This document shows positions 1 to 6,266 of a stretch of DNA of 8,045 nucleotides, one piece after another. Made by a program: the position numbers and the translations under genes. Numbering within the stretch: the stretch's first letter is position 1; the number at the start of each line of letters is the position of its first letter. Origin of the DNA: Gammaproteobacteria bacterium (GTDB lineage Bacteria > Pseudomonadota > Gammaproteobacteria > Thiohalomonadales > Thiohalomonadaceae); NCBI GenBank assembly GCA_026193675.1, contig JAPHSO010000025.1, positions 1 to 8,045 of the forward strand, read 5' to 3'. The notes below the pieces were generated by a model that worked only from the letters and a program-made list of their open reading frames with translations, had not been told where the DNA came from and searched no databases.

Positions 1-761
1 CCGGTGATGTGAGCCAGGGCATGAACATCAACCTGTTCAAACAGCTTTAGCAGGGGTTTGACATAGATACGGGTAGGGGTAAGAAGCTGCTCCCCCAGAG
101 GTGCTCCAGCAAGATCATCGGTCAGGTTGGCACCGGAGTGCTCAAGAACTTTGCGCACCAGAGAGTAACCGTTTGAGTGACAACCCGATGAGGGGAGGCC
201 GATCAGCAGATCACCTGCGGCCACCTTGGAGCCATCAATTACACGATTCTTGTCGACGATACCGACACAGAAGCCGGCAAGGTCATAATCTCCGGGCTGA
301 TACATGCCGGGCATTTCAGCGGTCTCACCACCGGTGAGGGCACAACCCGAGAGTTCACAACCATCAGCGATCCCCTTAACCACGTCGGTCGCTTCACTAA
401 TTGAGAGCTTACCGGTGGCGTAGTAGTCGAGGAAGAAGAGCGGCTCTGCGCCCTGCACAATCAGATCATTGACGCACATCGCTACCAGATCGATACCGAT
501 GGTGTCGTGCTTTTCCATCATCATCGCCAGTTTGAGCTTGGTGCCTACGCCATCGGTGCCGGCAACCAGTACCGGGTTTTTATAGCGATCAAGAGGAATC
601 TCGAACAGGGCACCAAATCCACCCAGACCACCCATCACCTCAGGACGTTGTGTCCGCTTGGCATGCGGCTTGATGTGTTCAATGAGCTCGTTTCCGGCAT
701 CTATATCGACTCCCGCATCGCGGTAACTTAAACCAGTTGATTTTGAATCTTGTGAAGACAC
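1..761 (-). CDS. purM: Phosphoribosylformylglycinamidine cyclo-ligase (AIR synthetase), 3' end cut by window
   Basis: PurM makes aminoimidazole ribonucleotide (AIR) from FGAM with ATP, the fifth step of de novo purine synthesis, as a cytosolic dimer. Reading the minus strand from a GTG at 761 gives 253 uninterrupted codons. The N-terminus is MSSQDSKSTGLSYRDAGVDI, followed by the glycine-rich MGGLGGFGALFE, the VAGTDGVGTKLKLA nucleotide-binding segment, MCVNDLIVQGAEPLFFLDYY, and GCALTGGETAEMPGMY. These are hallmark PurM blocks. The family is about 345-350 residues long, so roughly the last 95 are outside the window. The GTG start is supported by AGGAG eight bases upstream and by the conserved SYRDAGVDI just after it. 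It diverges from the DUF2066 gene. In relatives purN usually lies downstream, which would be off the left edge. No PurR-like operator was recognised. The identification is very secure. Confidence 0.97.
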   Translation of the reverse strand, partial: MSSQDSKSTGLSYRDAGVDIDAGNELIEHIKPHAKRTQRPEVMGGLGGFGALFEIPLDRYKNPVLVAGTDGVGTKLKLAMMMEKHDTIGIDLVAMCVNDLIVQGAEPLFFLDYYATGKLSISEATDVVKGIADGCELSGCALTGGETAEMPGMYQPGDYDLAGFCVGIVDKNRVIDGSKVAAGDLLIGLPSSGCHSNGYSLVRKVLEHSGANLTDDLAGAPLGEQLLTPTRIYVKPLLKLFEQVDVHALAHIT

Positions 762-949
762 CCGAACTGCTCCTGAATATGTAAGTTGGTCTGATGAAAT
801 TTTGGCCGGCTATTCTACCACCGTGTGGGGGTAGTGGCTGCCATAATTTATTGCTGGTTGGTCAATATGGGGTGATTTTGTCTCTGTTTTTGTATCGATT
901 TGATATGGGAAGCTTGACTTGGAGGGCCTCACTGCTTAGCGTGCCCTCC
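762..949. promoter_or_regulatory. Divergent intergenic region between purM and the DUF2066 gene
   Basis: This 188-bp stretch must hold the start signals for purM (minus) and for the DUF2066-perM-hda run (plus). On the minus strand a TAGAAT hexamer at 812-817, followed by a G/C-rich segment, is a fair -10 for purM, but no good -35 is visible. On the plus strand only weak matches are seen around 878-908 (TTGTCT, then GATATG-like). An open frame continues through this region from an ATG at 794, but it reads as low-complexity, non-conserved sequence and is judged to be leader rather than coding. Exact promoters are not resolved. Confidence 0.4.
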
Positions 950-2029
950 ATGAAATTACTCTTAACAGTGCTCATTATCGCCACTTTCTGGACTGGACCG
1001 CTCTCGGCTGCGAGTGTGACCAGACTCTATGAGACGGTGGTTAAGGTTGATGACCAGAGTAGAAAAAGCCGTCTCGATGCGATGCAGAGAGCGCTTCGTC
1101 AGGTACTGATTAAGGTGAGTGGTTCAGTCATGGTGCCCAACAGGCCTGAGATGGACGGTCATATCACTAAGGCTTCACGTTTTGTTCAGCAGTATCGTTA
1201 CCAGAAGGGTGAACTCATTACCATTGACGGCCAGGAGCAACCGACGCTTGATCTGTGGGTCCGCTTTGATCAGAAAGAGATTGAGAAGATCCTGAAACAG
1301 AACAATTTTCCTGTATGGGGTTCGGCTCGCCCACTGGTATTGGTCTGGCTAGTGGTTGAACAGAACGGTCAGCGTCTTATTGTGGGTGAAAAAGATCGCG
1401 GTTTGGCAAGAACGATTCTGGAACGAGAGTCGGCCCAGCGTGGGATTCCCATTAAATTACCGCTACTTGATGAGATCGATCAACAGCAACTCACAGCTGT
1501 CGATATTTGGGCTCAGTTTGAGGAGAAGATAACCGCCACTGCATCTCGCTATGCCGCCCAGGCGGTATTGACTGGACGTCTCTTCCCTCTTCAGGGCGGA
1601 AGTTGGCAGGTTCATTGGGATCTCTATCGAAAAGGGGAACATCATCACTGGCAGTCACAGGGGAGTATTGTTGAGCTATTGCTCTCGGGTGGCGTTGATG
1701 GTGCTGCGGACCGGATGGCGGAACAGTTTGCGCTCAATTACGGAGCTGATGGTTCGGAAAGTGGACGTGTTGAATTGATTATCAGGGGAATCGAATCGTT
1801 TCCTCAATTCGATAAGACCTTTAGCTACCTGTCTGCGCTTGATGGGGTCAAACGGATTACGCTCACATCAATGGTTGGCACCAATAGCCACTTCTCCATT
1901 GAGGTGGAGGGTGGTGTTGAGGCCATTAAGCAGCGCATCGCTCTGGGAAAACGTCTCAAATATCTTGAGTCGGCCGCTGAGGGTGATGAGGTAGAGCGAC
2001 TCAATACTCTCAATTATCAACTCAGATAG
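950..2029 (+). CDS. DUF2066 family exported protein of unknown function
   Basis: From ATG 950 the product is 359 residues. It begins with a Sec signal peptide (MKLLLTVLIIATFWTGPLSA, likely cut after A20), so the mature protein should be periplasmic or envelope-associated. The mature start, ASVTRLYETVVKVDDQSRKS, then RLDAMQRALRQVLIKVSGS, is the typical opening of the DUF2066 family. No catalytic motif is evident and no function is known to me. The frame is open back to ATG 794, but the extra 52 residues look unconserved and would bury the signal peptide. The in-frame GTG at 941 is an alternative start, with GGAGGG at 921-926 lying rather far upstream of either. The gene lies between purM and perM, as in Pseudomonas and relatives, and its stop is 9 bp from the perM start, so the two are probably cotranscribed. 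Confidence 0.85.
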   Translation: MKLLLTVLIIATFWTGPLSAASVTRLYETVVKVDDQSRKSRLDAMQRALRQVLIKVSGSVMVPNRPEMDGHITKASRFVQQYRYQKGELITIDGQEQPTLDLWVRFDQKEIEKILKQNNFPVWGSARPLVLVWLVVEQNGQRLIVGEKDRGLARTILERESAQRGIPIKLPLLDEIDQQQLTAVDIWAQFEEKITATASRYAAQAVLTGRLFPLQGGSWQVHWDLYRKGEHHHWQSQGSIVELLLSGGVDGAADRMAEQFALNYGADGSESGRVELIIRGIESFPQFDKTFSYLSALDGVKRITLTSMVGTNSHFSIEVEGGVEAIKQRIALGKRLKYLESAAEGDEVERLNTLNYQLR

Positions 2030-2038
2030 GACGAAGAT

Positions 2039-3076
2039 ATGGATCGTTGGTTCTGGATGGCAATCGCAATTGTTGCAGGTTATCTGATCTACCTGCTTTC
2101 ACCGGTTTTAACGCCATTTTTGGTGGGTGCAATTCTCGCCTATATTGCCGATCCCCTGGCAGACCTGCTGGAGCTGAAAGGGCTCTCGAGAAACAGGGCT
2201 GTGGTGCTGGTCTTCTCGGTATTGAGTCTGGTGGGCCTAGGCATACTGGTTGTTTTGATTCCGTTGATACAGCAACAGATCGTTCTCTTTGTTACCAAGC
2301 TGCCGCACTATCTCAACTGGCTACAGCAGGAGGGGATTCCTGCACTTCAGCAGAGTCTGCCTTTTGAGCTCGACTTTAATTTGCTACTTGAACAGCTAAA
2401 ACAGCAGCTAGAGGGTGGGAGTAAGGCGGTCTTCTCGATTCTTTCAGTCGTTTCTCAGTCGGGTTTCACATTGCTGGGCTGGTTGGCCAATCTGGTTCTG
2501 ATCCCACTGGTTAGCTTCTATCTCTTGCTCGATTGGGATCACTTCACAGCCCATGTTCACCGACTGGTTCCCCGTAAATATGCCGATGTGGTCGGCCAAC
2601 TTGCCCATCAGTCCGATGATGTTCTGGCCAACTTTTTCCGTGGTCAGCTCATGGTGATGTCGGTACTGGCGACAATCTATACCATTGGTCTATGGATTAT
2701 CGGTTTGGAGTTTGCCCTACTGATCGGTTTGATTGCCGGCCTGGTTAGCTTTGTGCCTTATCTGGGCTTGATTGTGGGTATGGTCATCGCAGCTATTGCG
2801 GCAGTGATGCAATTTCATGAATTGATGCCGATTCTCTATATCGCCATCATCTTTGGTGGTGCTCAGCTTATTGAGGGCTTTGTGCTCACACCGCTACTGC
2901 TTGGAGACAAGATTGGTCTGCACCCGGTCGTTGTGATCTTTGCAGTACTGGCTGGCGGCGAGCTGTTCGGCTTCTTCGGTATGCTGTTGGCGCTGCCGGT
3001 TGCAGCAGTGGCGATGGTGCTATTACGTCATAGCCATCAGCAATATATCAATAGCGAAATATATTCGAGTGAGTAG
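2039..3076 (+). CDS. perM: PerM/YdiK-type AI-2E exporter superfamily membrane protein
   Basis: The product is a 345-residue polytopic inner-membrane protein. Hydrophobic segments lie near residues 5-37 (two helices), 52-78, 130-160, 200-225, 228-260 and 270-335. This is the layout of the AI-2E/PerM family: two N-terminal helix pairs, a soluble central segment, then a C-terminal helix bundle with conserved FVPYLG (about 237-242) and LIEGFVLTPLLLGDKIGLHP (about 276-295). That last block, with the P-HP-V pattern, is diagnostic. Family members have been linked to AI-2 export, Na+/H+ exchange or permease roles, but substrate cannot be read from the sequence. AGGA eight bases before ATG 2039 is a usable ribosome site. 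It follows the DUF2066 gene by 9 bp and overlaps hda by 8 bp. In E. coli perM is also close to hda. The perM symbol is by family and synteny; function is unproven. Confidence 0.9.
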   Translation: MDRWFWMAIAIVAGYLIYLLSPVLTPFLVGAILAYIADPLADLLELKGLSRNRAVVLVFSVLSLVGLGILVVLIPLIQQQIVLFVTKLPHYLNWLQQEGIPALQQSLPFELDFNLLLEQLKQQLEGGSKAVFSILSVVSQSGFTLLGWLANLVLIPLVSFYLLLDWDHFTAHVHRLVPRKYADVVGQLAHQSDDVLANFFRGQLMVMSVLATIYTIGLWIIGLEFALLIGLIAGLVSFVPYLGLIVGMVIAAIAAVMQFHELMPILYIAIIFGGAQLIEGFVLTPLLLGDKIGLHPVVVIFAVLAGGELFGFFGMLLALPVAAVAMVLLRHSHQQYINSEIYSSE

Positions 3077-3785
3077 TTTAAAGCAGCTTCCTCTGGCTAT
3101 AGGTCAGCGGGAAGATCGTTCGTTTGATAACTTTGTTATCGGAAAAAATTCAGAGCCGGGACTCAATAACCTTGAGCTTGTTGAGACGTTACGCCGGTCC
3201 AAAATTCCCTTCATCTATATATGGGGGGAGCGTGGCTGTGGTAAGAGCCACCTGCTGCAGGCCCTGAGTCGTGAGATCAATCTTCAGGAGGGGAGCGCAA
3301 TCTACCTGCCGCTGGCAGAGATTGTTGAGATGGGGGCGCAGGCGTTGAGTGGACTTGAGGTGATGGAGCTGGTGGTGCTGGATGATCTGGAGGTTATTGC
3401 AGGTCAGCGTGATTGGGAAGAGACGCTGTTTGGCCTCTATAACCAGATCAGAGATGCAGGCAGCCGTATCGTTGTTGCTGCCAAGTCACCCCCGGAAGAG
3501 CTTTCATTAAAATTGCCAGACCTCCATTCACGTTTCCAGTGGGGGCCAATATTTCAGCTGCAGATGCTGAGTGATGAGGAAAAACTGGTCGCTCTAAAGC
3601 AGCGTGCCCTGGAGCGGGGCTTTGAGATTCCCGAAAGTACCGTCAGCTATCTGTTACGCCACGGATCTCGGGATCTACACCACCTATTTAAACTGCTTGA
3701 AGAGCTGGATAATGCCTCGCTGGTGGAGCAGCGCAAGCTCACCATCCCCTTTGTGAAATCACATATCAATAAAGATTTAAGCTAG
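3069..3785 (+). CDS. hda: DnaA regulatory inactivator Hda (AAA+ ATPase)
   Basis: Hda, bound to the beta sliding clamp, stimulates ATP hydrolysis by DnaA after initiation (RIDA) and so limits re-replication. From GTG 3069 the product is 238 residues, close to the E. coli protein. QLPLAI at residues 6-11 fits the N-terminal clamp-binding motif (QLxLPL type). Walker A is GERGCGKS (53-60) followed by HLLQA, Walker B is LVVLDDLEVI (101-110), sensor I lies around VVAAKSPPEEL (135-145), the arginine-finger region is HSRFQWG (R155), and sensor II is GSRDLHHL (R201). Walker A has the canonical lysine, where E. coli Hda has arginine. The frame extends upstream to ATG 2940 but that part is a shadow of perM; the clamp motif fixes the GTG start. 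Start and perM stop overlap by 8 bp with little Shine-Dalgarno sequence, suggesting translational coupling. Its 3' end overlaps convergent wrbA by 9 bp. Confidence 0.95.
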   Translation: MSSLKQLPLAIGQREDRSFDNFVIGKNSEPGLNNLELVETLRRSKIPFIYIWGERGCGKSHLLQALSREINLQEGSAIYLPLAEIVEMGAQALSGLEVMELVVLDDLEVIAGQRDWEETLFGLYNQIRDAGSRIVVAAKSPPEELSLKLPDLHSRFQWGPIFQLQMLSDEEKLVALKQRALERGFEIPESTVSYLLRHGSRDLHHLFKLLEELDNASLVEQRKLTIPFVKSHINKDLS

Positions 3786-4370
3786 TTTTAACGCCAATTG
3801 GGCAAGGCGTCTTCCCTGGGCCAGTGCCAGACGATGTTCATCATCAGTCAAAGTCGCATCTCCCTTAACACCACTGTGGTGACTCACACCGTAAGGCGTT
3901 CCACCTGTCGTCGTCTGAACTAGCTCAACCTCACTGTAAGGGGTGCCGGCAATCACCATACCGTGGTGAAGTAGCGGGATCATCATTGTCAGAAGGGTGC
4001 TCTCCTGACCCCCATGGAGGCTTGAGGATGAGGTAAACATCGTTGCCGGCTTACCAATCATCTCACCTGAAAGCCAGACAGGGCTGGTGCTATCGATAAA
4101 GTATTTGAGAGGCGCCGCCATATTGCCAAAGTAGGTGGGGCTACCCAGAGCCAGACCTGAGCACTCACGTAAGTCATCAAGAGTGGCGTAGGGAGCCCCC
4201 TTATCGGGAATCGAATCCTCACTGCTTTCGCAGACGGTTGAGACATCAGGCACGGTACGAATGCGCGCCTGAACACCCTCAACCTCCTCTATACCGCGTG
4301 CGATAAGCTTCGCCAATTCAGCGATACTGCCATGACGGCTATAGTAGAGAACGAGGACTTCATGACTCAT
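3777..4370 (-). CDS. wrbA: WrbA-type NAD(P)H:quinone oxidoreductase (flavodoxin-like)
   Basis: WrbA is a cytosolic FMN-dependent, usually tetrameric, enzyme that reduces quinones by two electrons, avoiding semiquinone radicals. The 197-residue product has the flavodoxin phosphate loop near its start (LVLYYSRHGSIAELA, residues 6-20), the WrbA signature LGSPTYFGNMAAPLKYFID (75-93), the FTSSSSLHGGQEST block (112-125) and the MMIPLLHHGMVIAGTPYS segment (129-146). Length matches the family (about 198). ATG 4370 overlaps the arsC stop as TAATG, so the two are an operon with probable reinitiation. The same arsC-wrbA pairing next to hda is familiar from Pseudomonas. The gene converges on hda and the two coding regions overlap at their 3' ends. 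The old tryptophan-repressor-binding label is not supported as a function. Confidence 0.95.
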   Translation of the reverse strand: MSHEVLVLYYSRHGSIAELAKLIARGIEEVEGVQARIRTVPDVSTVCESSEDSIPDKGAPYATLDDLRECSGLALGSPTYFGNMAAPLKYFIDSTSPVWLSGEMIGKPATMFTSSSSLHGGQESTLLTMMIPLLHHGMVIAGTPYSEVELVQTTTGGTPYGVSHHSGVKGDATLTDDEHRLALAQGRRLAQLALKLA

Positions 4371-4717
4371 TAAATTAGCTCCAGAACTTTTTCAGGGGGG
4401 CGACCGATGATTGCCTGACCACCATTCATCACAATGGGGCGCTCAATCAGTTTGGGGTAGTTAACCATAATTTCGATAATCTCATCATCGCTGAGGGCCA
4501 TGTTATCCAGCCCCTGGGCGATATACTCAGCCTCCTTAGTGCGCAGCAGTTCTCGGGGACTAATCCCTAACAGGATGGTGATCTCATTGATTTCACCGGC
4601 AGTAGGTGGATTCTTTAGATACTCTACAACCTCAGGGGTGATACCATTTTCTTCGATCAGTTGTAGAGTTTGGCGCGATTTACTGCAGCGAGGATTATGG
4701 AAAATTTTTAGTGACAT
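4370..4717 (-). CDS. arsC: ArsC/YfgD-family glutaredoxin-dependent arsenate reductase-like protein
   Basis: The product is a 115-residue thioredoxin-fold protein of the ArsC family that, in the plasmid R773 prototype, reduces arsenate to arsenite using glutathione and glutaredoxin. FHNPRCSKSRQTL (residues 6-18) carries the catalytic cysteine C11. R59 (in LLRTKEAEY), R93 (in ERPIV) and R106 (in IIGRPPE) line up with the R773 residues R60, R94 and R107, so the active site is intact. Length and wording are closer to the chromosomal YfgD group (about 115-119 residues), whose physiological role is unclear. No arsR, arsB or acr3 gene is in the window, and the setting beside wrbA and hda is a conserved housekeeping one, so arsenic resistance should not be assumed. 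GGAG lies 11 bases before ATG 4717. The stop overlaps the wrbA start by one base. Confidence 0.93.
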   Translation of the reverse strand: MSLKIFHNPRCSKSRQTLQLIEENGITPEVVEYLKNPPTAGEINEITILLGISPRELLRTKEAEYIAQGLDNMALSDDEIIEIMVNYPKLIERPIVMNGGQAIIGRPPEKVLELI

Positions 4718-4740
4718 GCCGTTATTTACTCCAATATTCG

Positions 4741-4762
4741 AACATAAAATAAACTTTATGTT
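4741..4762. repeat. Inverted repeat in the arsC promoter (AACATAAA/TTTATGTT)
   Basis: Two perfect 8-bp arms, AACATAAA (4741-4748) and TTTATGTT (4755-4762), face each other across 6 bp. The repeat sits over the candidate arsC -10 and spacer, the position expected of a repressor operator. It is AT-rich and has no T-run placed for termination, and I do not recognise the binding protein. Confidence 0.45.
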
Positions 4763-4771
4763 TATTGTGAA
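4744..4771 (-). promoter_or_regulatory. Candidate sigma-70 promoter for arsC-wrbA
   Basis: On the minus strand TTCACA (4771-4766, five of six matches to the -35 consensus) and TTTTAT (4749-4744, four of six) are separated by 16 bp. Initiation would fall near 4737, about 20 bp before the arsC ATG and upstream of its GGAG site. The element is judged by eye only. Confidence 0.45.
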
Positions 4772-4819
4772 CTAGATCATATAACTGTGTGAATCCGCAA
4801 GAGAAATTATTTAATGGGG

Positions 4820-4848
4820 TTGACACAACAACGCTCTCAATGCACTCT
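4820..4848 (+). promoter_or_regulatory. Candidate promoter for the LysM lipoprotein gene
   Basis: A perfect -35 hexamer, TTGACA, lies at 4820-4825. Seventeen bases on is CACTCT (4843-4848), a poor -10 that keeps only the A at position 2 and T at position 6 and is preceded by TG. An alternative -10, TACAAT at 4870-4875, matches well but has no -35 at a proper distance. One of these probably drives the lipoprotein gene; the sequence does not decide which. Confidence 0.4.
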
Positions 4849-4857
4849 ATGGGGAAA

Positions 4858-4873
4858 TGTATTGCAAAATACA
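4858..4873. repeat. Short inverted repeat upstream of the LysM gene (TGTATT/AATACA)
   Basis: TGTATT (4858-4863) and AATACA (4868-4873) are perfect 6-bp arms around GCAA. It lies about 30 bp before the start codon and covers the alternative -10. It could be an operator or a small 5'-leader hairpin; six AT-rich base pairs are also not rare by chance. Confidence 0.3.
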
Positions 4874-4904
4874 ATAGTAATTAATTTTAAAGAGAGAAAA
4901 ATCG

Positions 4905-5363
4905 ATGAATATCAAAAGGTTATTGCTTGTTTTAATGGTAATGGGATTTGCTGTGGGTTGTTCATCGACTCCCGAAGAGGACGAGGGAGAGACAGCAGCT
5001 GCGCCTGTAGCGGCAGTTGAAGAAGAGAAATGTGAATGTGACGATGCCGATATGAAAGGGGCTCTTGACCCTGTTGAAGAGGATATGGGTGTTAAAAGCT
5101 ATATGGTAGAGCGTGGTGATAACCTCTGGTCTATCTCAGGTAAAGAGGCTATCTACGGTAACCCTTACCAGTGGCCACTCATCTATAAGGCAAATCGTGA
5201 GCAGATTAAAGATGCTGACTTAATTCATCCTGGACAGGACCTCTCGATTGTTCGTGGTATGAGTGAAGACGAGGTTAACGCTGCAGTTAACCATGCAAAA
5301 ACACGTGGCGCATGGACACTGGGCGATGTTGAGGCGACTGATACAGCTTATCTCAACGAATAA
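4905..5363 (+). CDS. LysM-domain lipoprotein, peptidoglycan-binding
   Basis: The 152-residue product starts with a lipoprotein signal peptide: charged MNIKRL, a hydrophobic run, and lipobox AVGC with acylated C19 followed by SS, which suggests outer-membrane sorting rather than Asp+2 retention. Residues 21-62 are a low-complexity acidic and alanine-rich linker with a CEC pair at 43-45. A single LysM domain follows from about 65 to 115 (SYMVERGDNLWSISGKEAIY, then NPYQWPLIYKANREQI and LIHPGQDLSI), which should bind glycan strands in the periplasm. The long insert with YGNPYQWP is typical of one proteobacterial LysM group. Residues 117-152 form a polar tail without a recognised enzyme domain, so this is a binding or structural lipoprotein, not an obvious hydrolase. 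AGAGAG nine bases upstream supports ATG 4905. A terminator follows directly, so it is probably monocistronic. Confidence 0.92.
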   Translation: MNIKRLLLVLMVMGFAVGCSSTPEEDEGETAAAPVAAVEEEKCECDDADMKGALDPVEEDMGVKSYMVERGDNLWSISGKEAIYGNPYQWPLIYKANREQIKDADLIHPGQDLSIVRGMSEDEVNAAVNHAKTRGAWTLGDVEATDTAYLNE

Positions 5364-5382
5364 GCGTTAAACACTTCCCAAG

Positions 5383-5408
5383 AAAGGCTCCTTTATGGAG
5401 CCTTTTTT
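5383..5408 (+). terminator. Rho-independent terminator after the LysM gene
   Basis: AAAGGCTCC (5383-5391) and GGAGCCTTT (5397-5405) pair perfectly around TTTAT and run into a T tract to 5408. It lies 20 bp after the lipoprotein stop codon. The 9-bp stem and T run make this a textbook intrinsic terminator, and it separates the lipoprotein gene from the following thioredoxin gene. Confidence 0.93.
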
Positions 5409-5421
5409 GTTTCTATCCCCT

Positions 5422-5507
5422 ATAATAATTGCTATAAATACCGGGAAACTTATCTCAACTGGGTAGGTCTTTACGGTACTCCCAACTGTTTTAGACCCGA
5501 GGTTTTA
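5422..5507 (+). promoter_or_regulatory. Leader of the TlpA-type gene with possible -10 elements
   Basis: Because a strong terminator precedes it, the thioredoxin gene at 5508 should have its own promoter here. TATAAT and TATAAA hexamers occur at about 5421-5440, but no convincing -35 lies at the right distance from either. GAGG at about 5498-5501 is the likely ribosome site for ATG 5508. The region is otherwise featureless. Confidence 0.3.
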
Positions 5508-5957
5508 ATGAAACGCCTTTTAATCCCGCTACTGCTTGTCAGCTCCTTCTCGGTGGCAGCAATTGAACTCCCTTACCAGCAGCTTAATGGTGAGCAAAAA
5601 AATATCTCAGATCATCAGGGGAAATGGGTGGTTATCAACTACTGGGCAACCTGGTGTCCCCCATGTCTTGAAGAGATTCCAGAACTGATCCATTTTCATG
5701 ACAACCATAAAGAGAGTGATGCTGTGGTGCTCGGTTTCAATATGGAGCGAGTGAAGCGAGATAAACTGGTCAATTTTGTAGATGAGAATATGATCAGTTA
5801 TCCGATTGTTCCAAATGCAAAGAGCTATGAACAGATCGGCGATGTACCCGGTTTACCAACAACCTATTTGATCGATCCGAAGGGTGAAGTGGTTGCCAGT
5901 CAGGTCGGTTCAATTACTGCGGAGATGCTGGAAACGTTTATCAATAAAAAGAGGTAG
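5508..5957 (+). CDS. TlpA/ResA-type exported thiol-disulfide oxidoreductase
   Basis: The 149-residue product has a cleavable signal peptide (MKRLLIPLLLVSSFSVA, cut near A17) and a thioredoxin-like fold of the TlpA/ResA class. The redox motif is WCPPC (C50, C53) inside VVINYWATWCPPC, the usual CxxC for this class. The cis-proline loop is GLPTTYLID (P117), followed by the DPKGEVV hairpin. Such proteins reduce or exchange disulfides in the periplasm, for example in cytochrome c maturation or repair of oxidised surface proteins; the target cannot be told from sequence. The mature part starts IELPYQQLNGEQKNISDHQGKW, the reduced N-terminal beta strand layout of small TlpA proteins. There is no membrane anchor after cleavage. 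It stands alone between a terminator and an AT-rich gap, so cotranscription with the SoxW-like gene is uncertain. No ccm or dsbD gene is nearby. Confidence 0.92.
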   Translation: MKRLLIPLLLVSSFSVAAIELPYQQLNGEQKNISDHQGKWVVINYWATWCPPCLEEIPELIHFHDNHKESDAVVLGFNMERVKRDKLVNFVDENMISYPIVPNAKSYEQIGDVPGLPTTYLIDPKGEVVASQVGSITAEMLETFINKKR

Positions 5958-6046
5958 GATTTGGCAGGTTGTAACTATCTGTTTTGTGATTGATTTGCTC
6001 AAGTTTAGAAGCGTCATTAGCTCAGGCCGAATATAAGCTACAGAGG

Positions 6047-6108
6047 CCCCTATCTTGATATTGTCAGAAGTTCAGTTCACAAGAGAGATAGAGATTTTCT
6101 GATAGGGG
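6047..6108. repeat. Long-spaced inverted repeat CCCCTATC/GATAGGGG
   Basis: CCCCTATC (6047-6054) is the exact reverse complement of GATAGGGG (6101-6108), with 46 bases between. Just inside, TCAGAA (6064-6069) also pairs with TTCTGA (6097-6102), overlapping the outer right arm by two bases, so alternative foldings exist. The loop is too long for an ordinary terminator. It could be a structured leader, an untranslated RNA, or a remnant of mobile DNA ends; nothing selects among these. Confidence 0.35.
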
Positions 6109-6149
6109 AAAACCTTAATATTCAATCATTTTATTATCGTGTAATTTGT

Positions 6150-6266
6150 ATGGTAGTTTGCTGTCACGAGAGTAAAGATTTTGATTCAGAAACTCTTGAA
6201 ACAGAAATATTGGTTCCACTAAAAGGGATCTTCTATATCGGGAAATATCCTATAACAGTGAGTTGA
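6150..6266 (+). other. Short open frame of doubtful coding status (38 codons from ATG)
   Basis: ATG 6150 to TGA 6266 encodes 38 residues, beginning MVVCCHESKDFDSETLETEI. The frame is open upstream to a TAG at 6018-6020, giving 81 sense codons in all (including YRGPYLDIVRSSVHKRDRDF before the ATG), but without another ATG or GTG start or a ribosome site. Its amino-acid make-up is plausible for a protein, yet I recognise no family. In 30% G+C DNA an open frame of this length is mildly surprising but not decisive. It may be chance, a degraded gene fragment, or a small gene; probably not a functional CDS as written. Confidence 0.2.

Noticed and set aside
101..731. Open frames on both strands inside the purM region (101-337, 239-460, 507-731)
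   Set aside because: They are out-of-frame shadows; the minus-strand purM reading through the same bases is clearly conserved.
794..949. N-terminal extension of the DUF2066 frame from ATG 794
   Set aside because: It would place 52 unconserved residues before an intact signal peptide that starts at ATG 950; there is no ribosome site before 794.
2940..3068. Upstream extension of the hda frame to ATG 2940
   Set aside because: It lies wholly in the coding region of perM, reads as Trp/Cys-rich nonsense, and the clamp-binding motif of Hda begins just after GTG 3069.
3792..3809. CGCC/GGCG hairpin as a terminator after hda
   Set aside because: The stem is only four base pairs, lacks a T tract, and is within the wrbA coding sequence.
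4370..4717. An arsenic-resistance operon
   Set aside because: The ArsC active site is intact, but there is no arsR, arsB or acr3 gene and the setting matches the conserved yfgD/hda neighbourhood.
4814..5020. Plus-strand frame of 68 codons overlapping the LysM gene start
   Set aside because: It covers the promoter and is out of frame with the lipoprotein, whose lipobox and LysM domain are unmistakable.
6047..6108. The inverted repeat as a transcription terminator for the TlpA gene
   Set aside because: The loop is 46 bases and no T tract follows the right arm.
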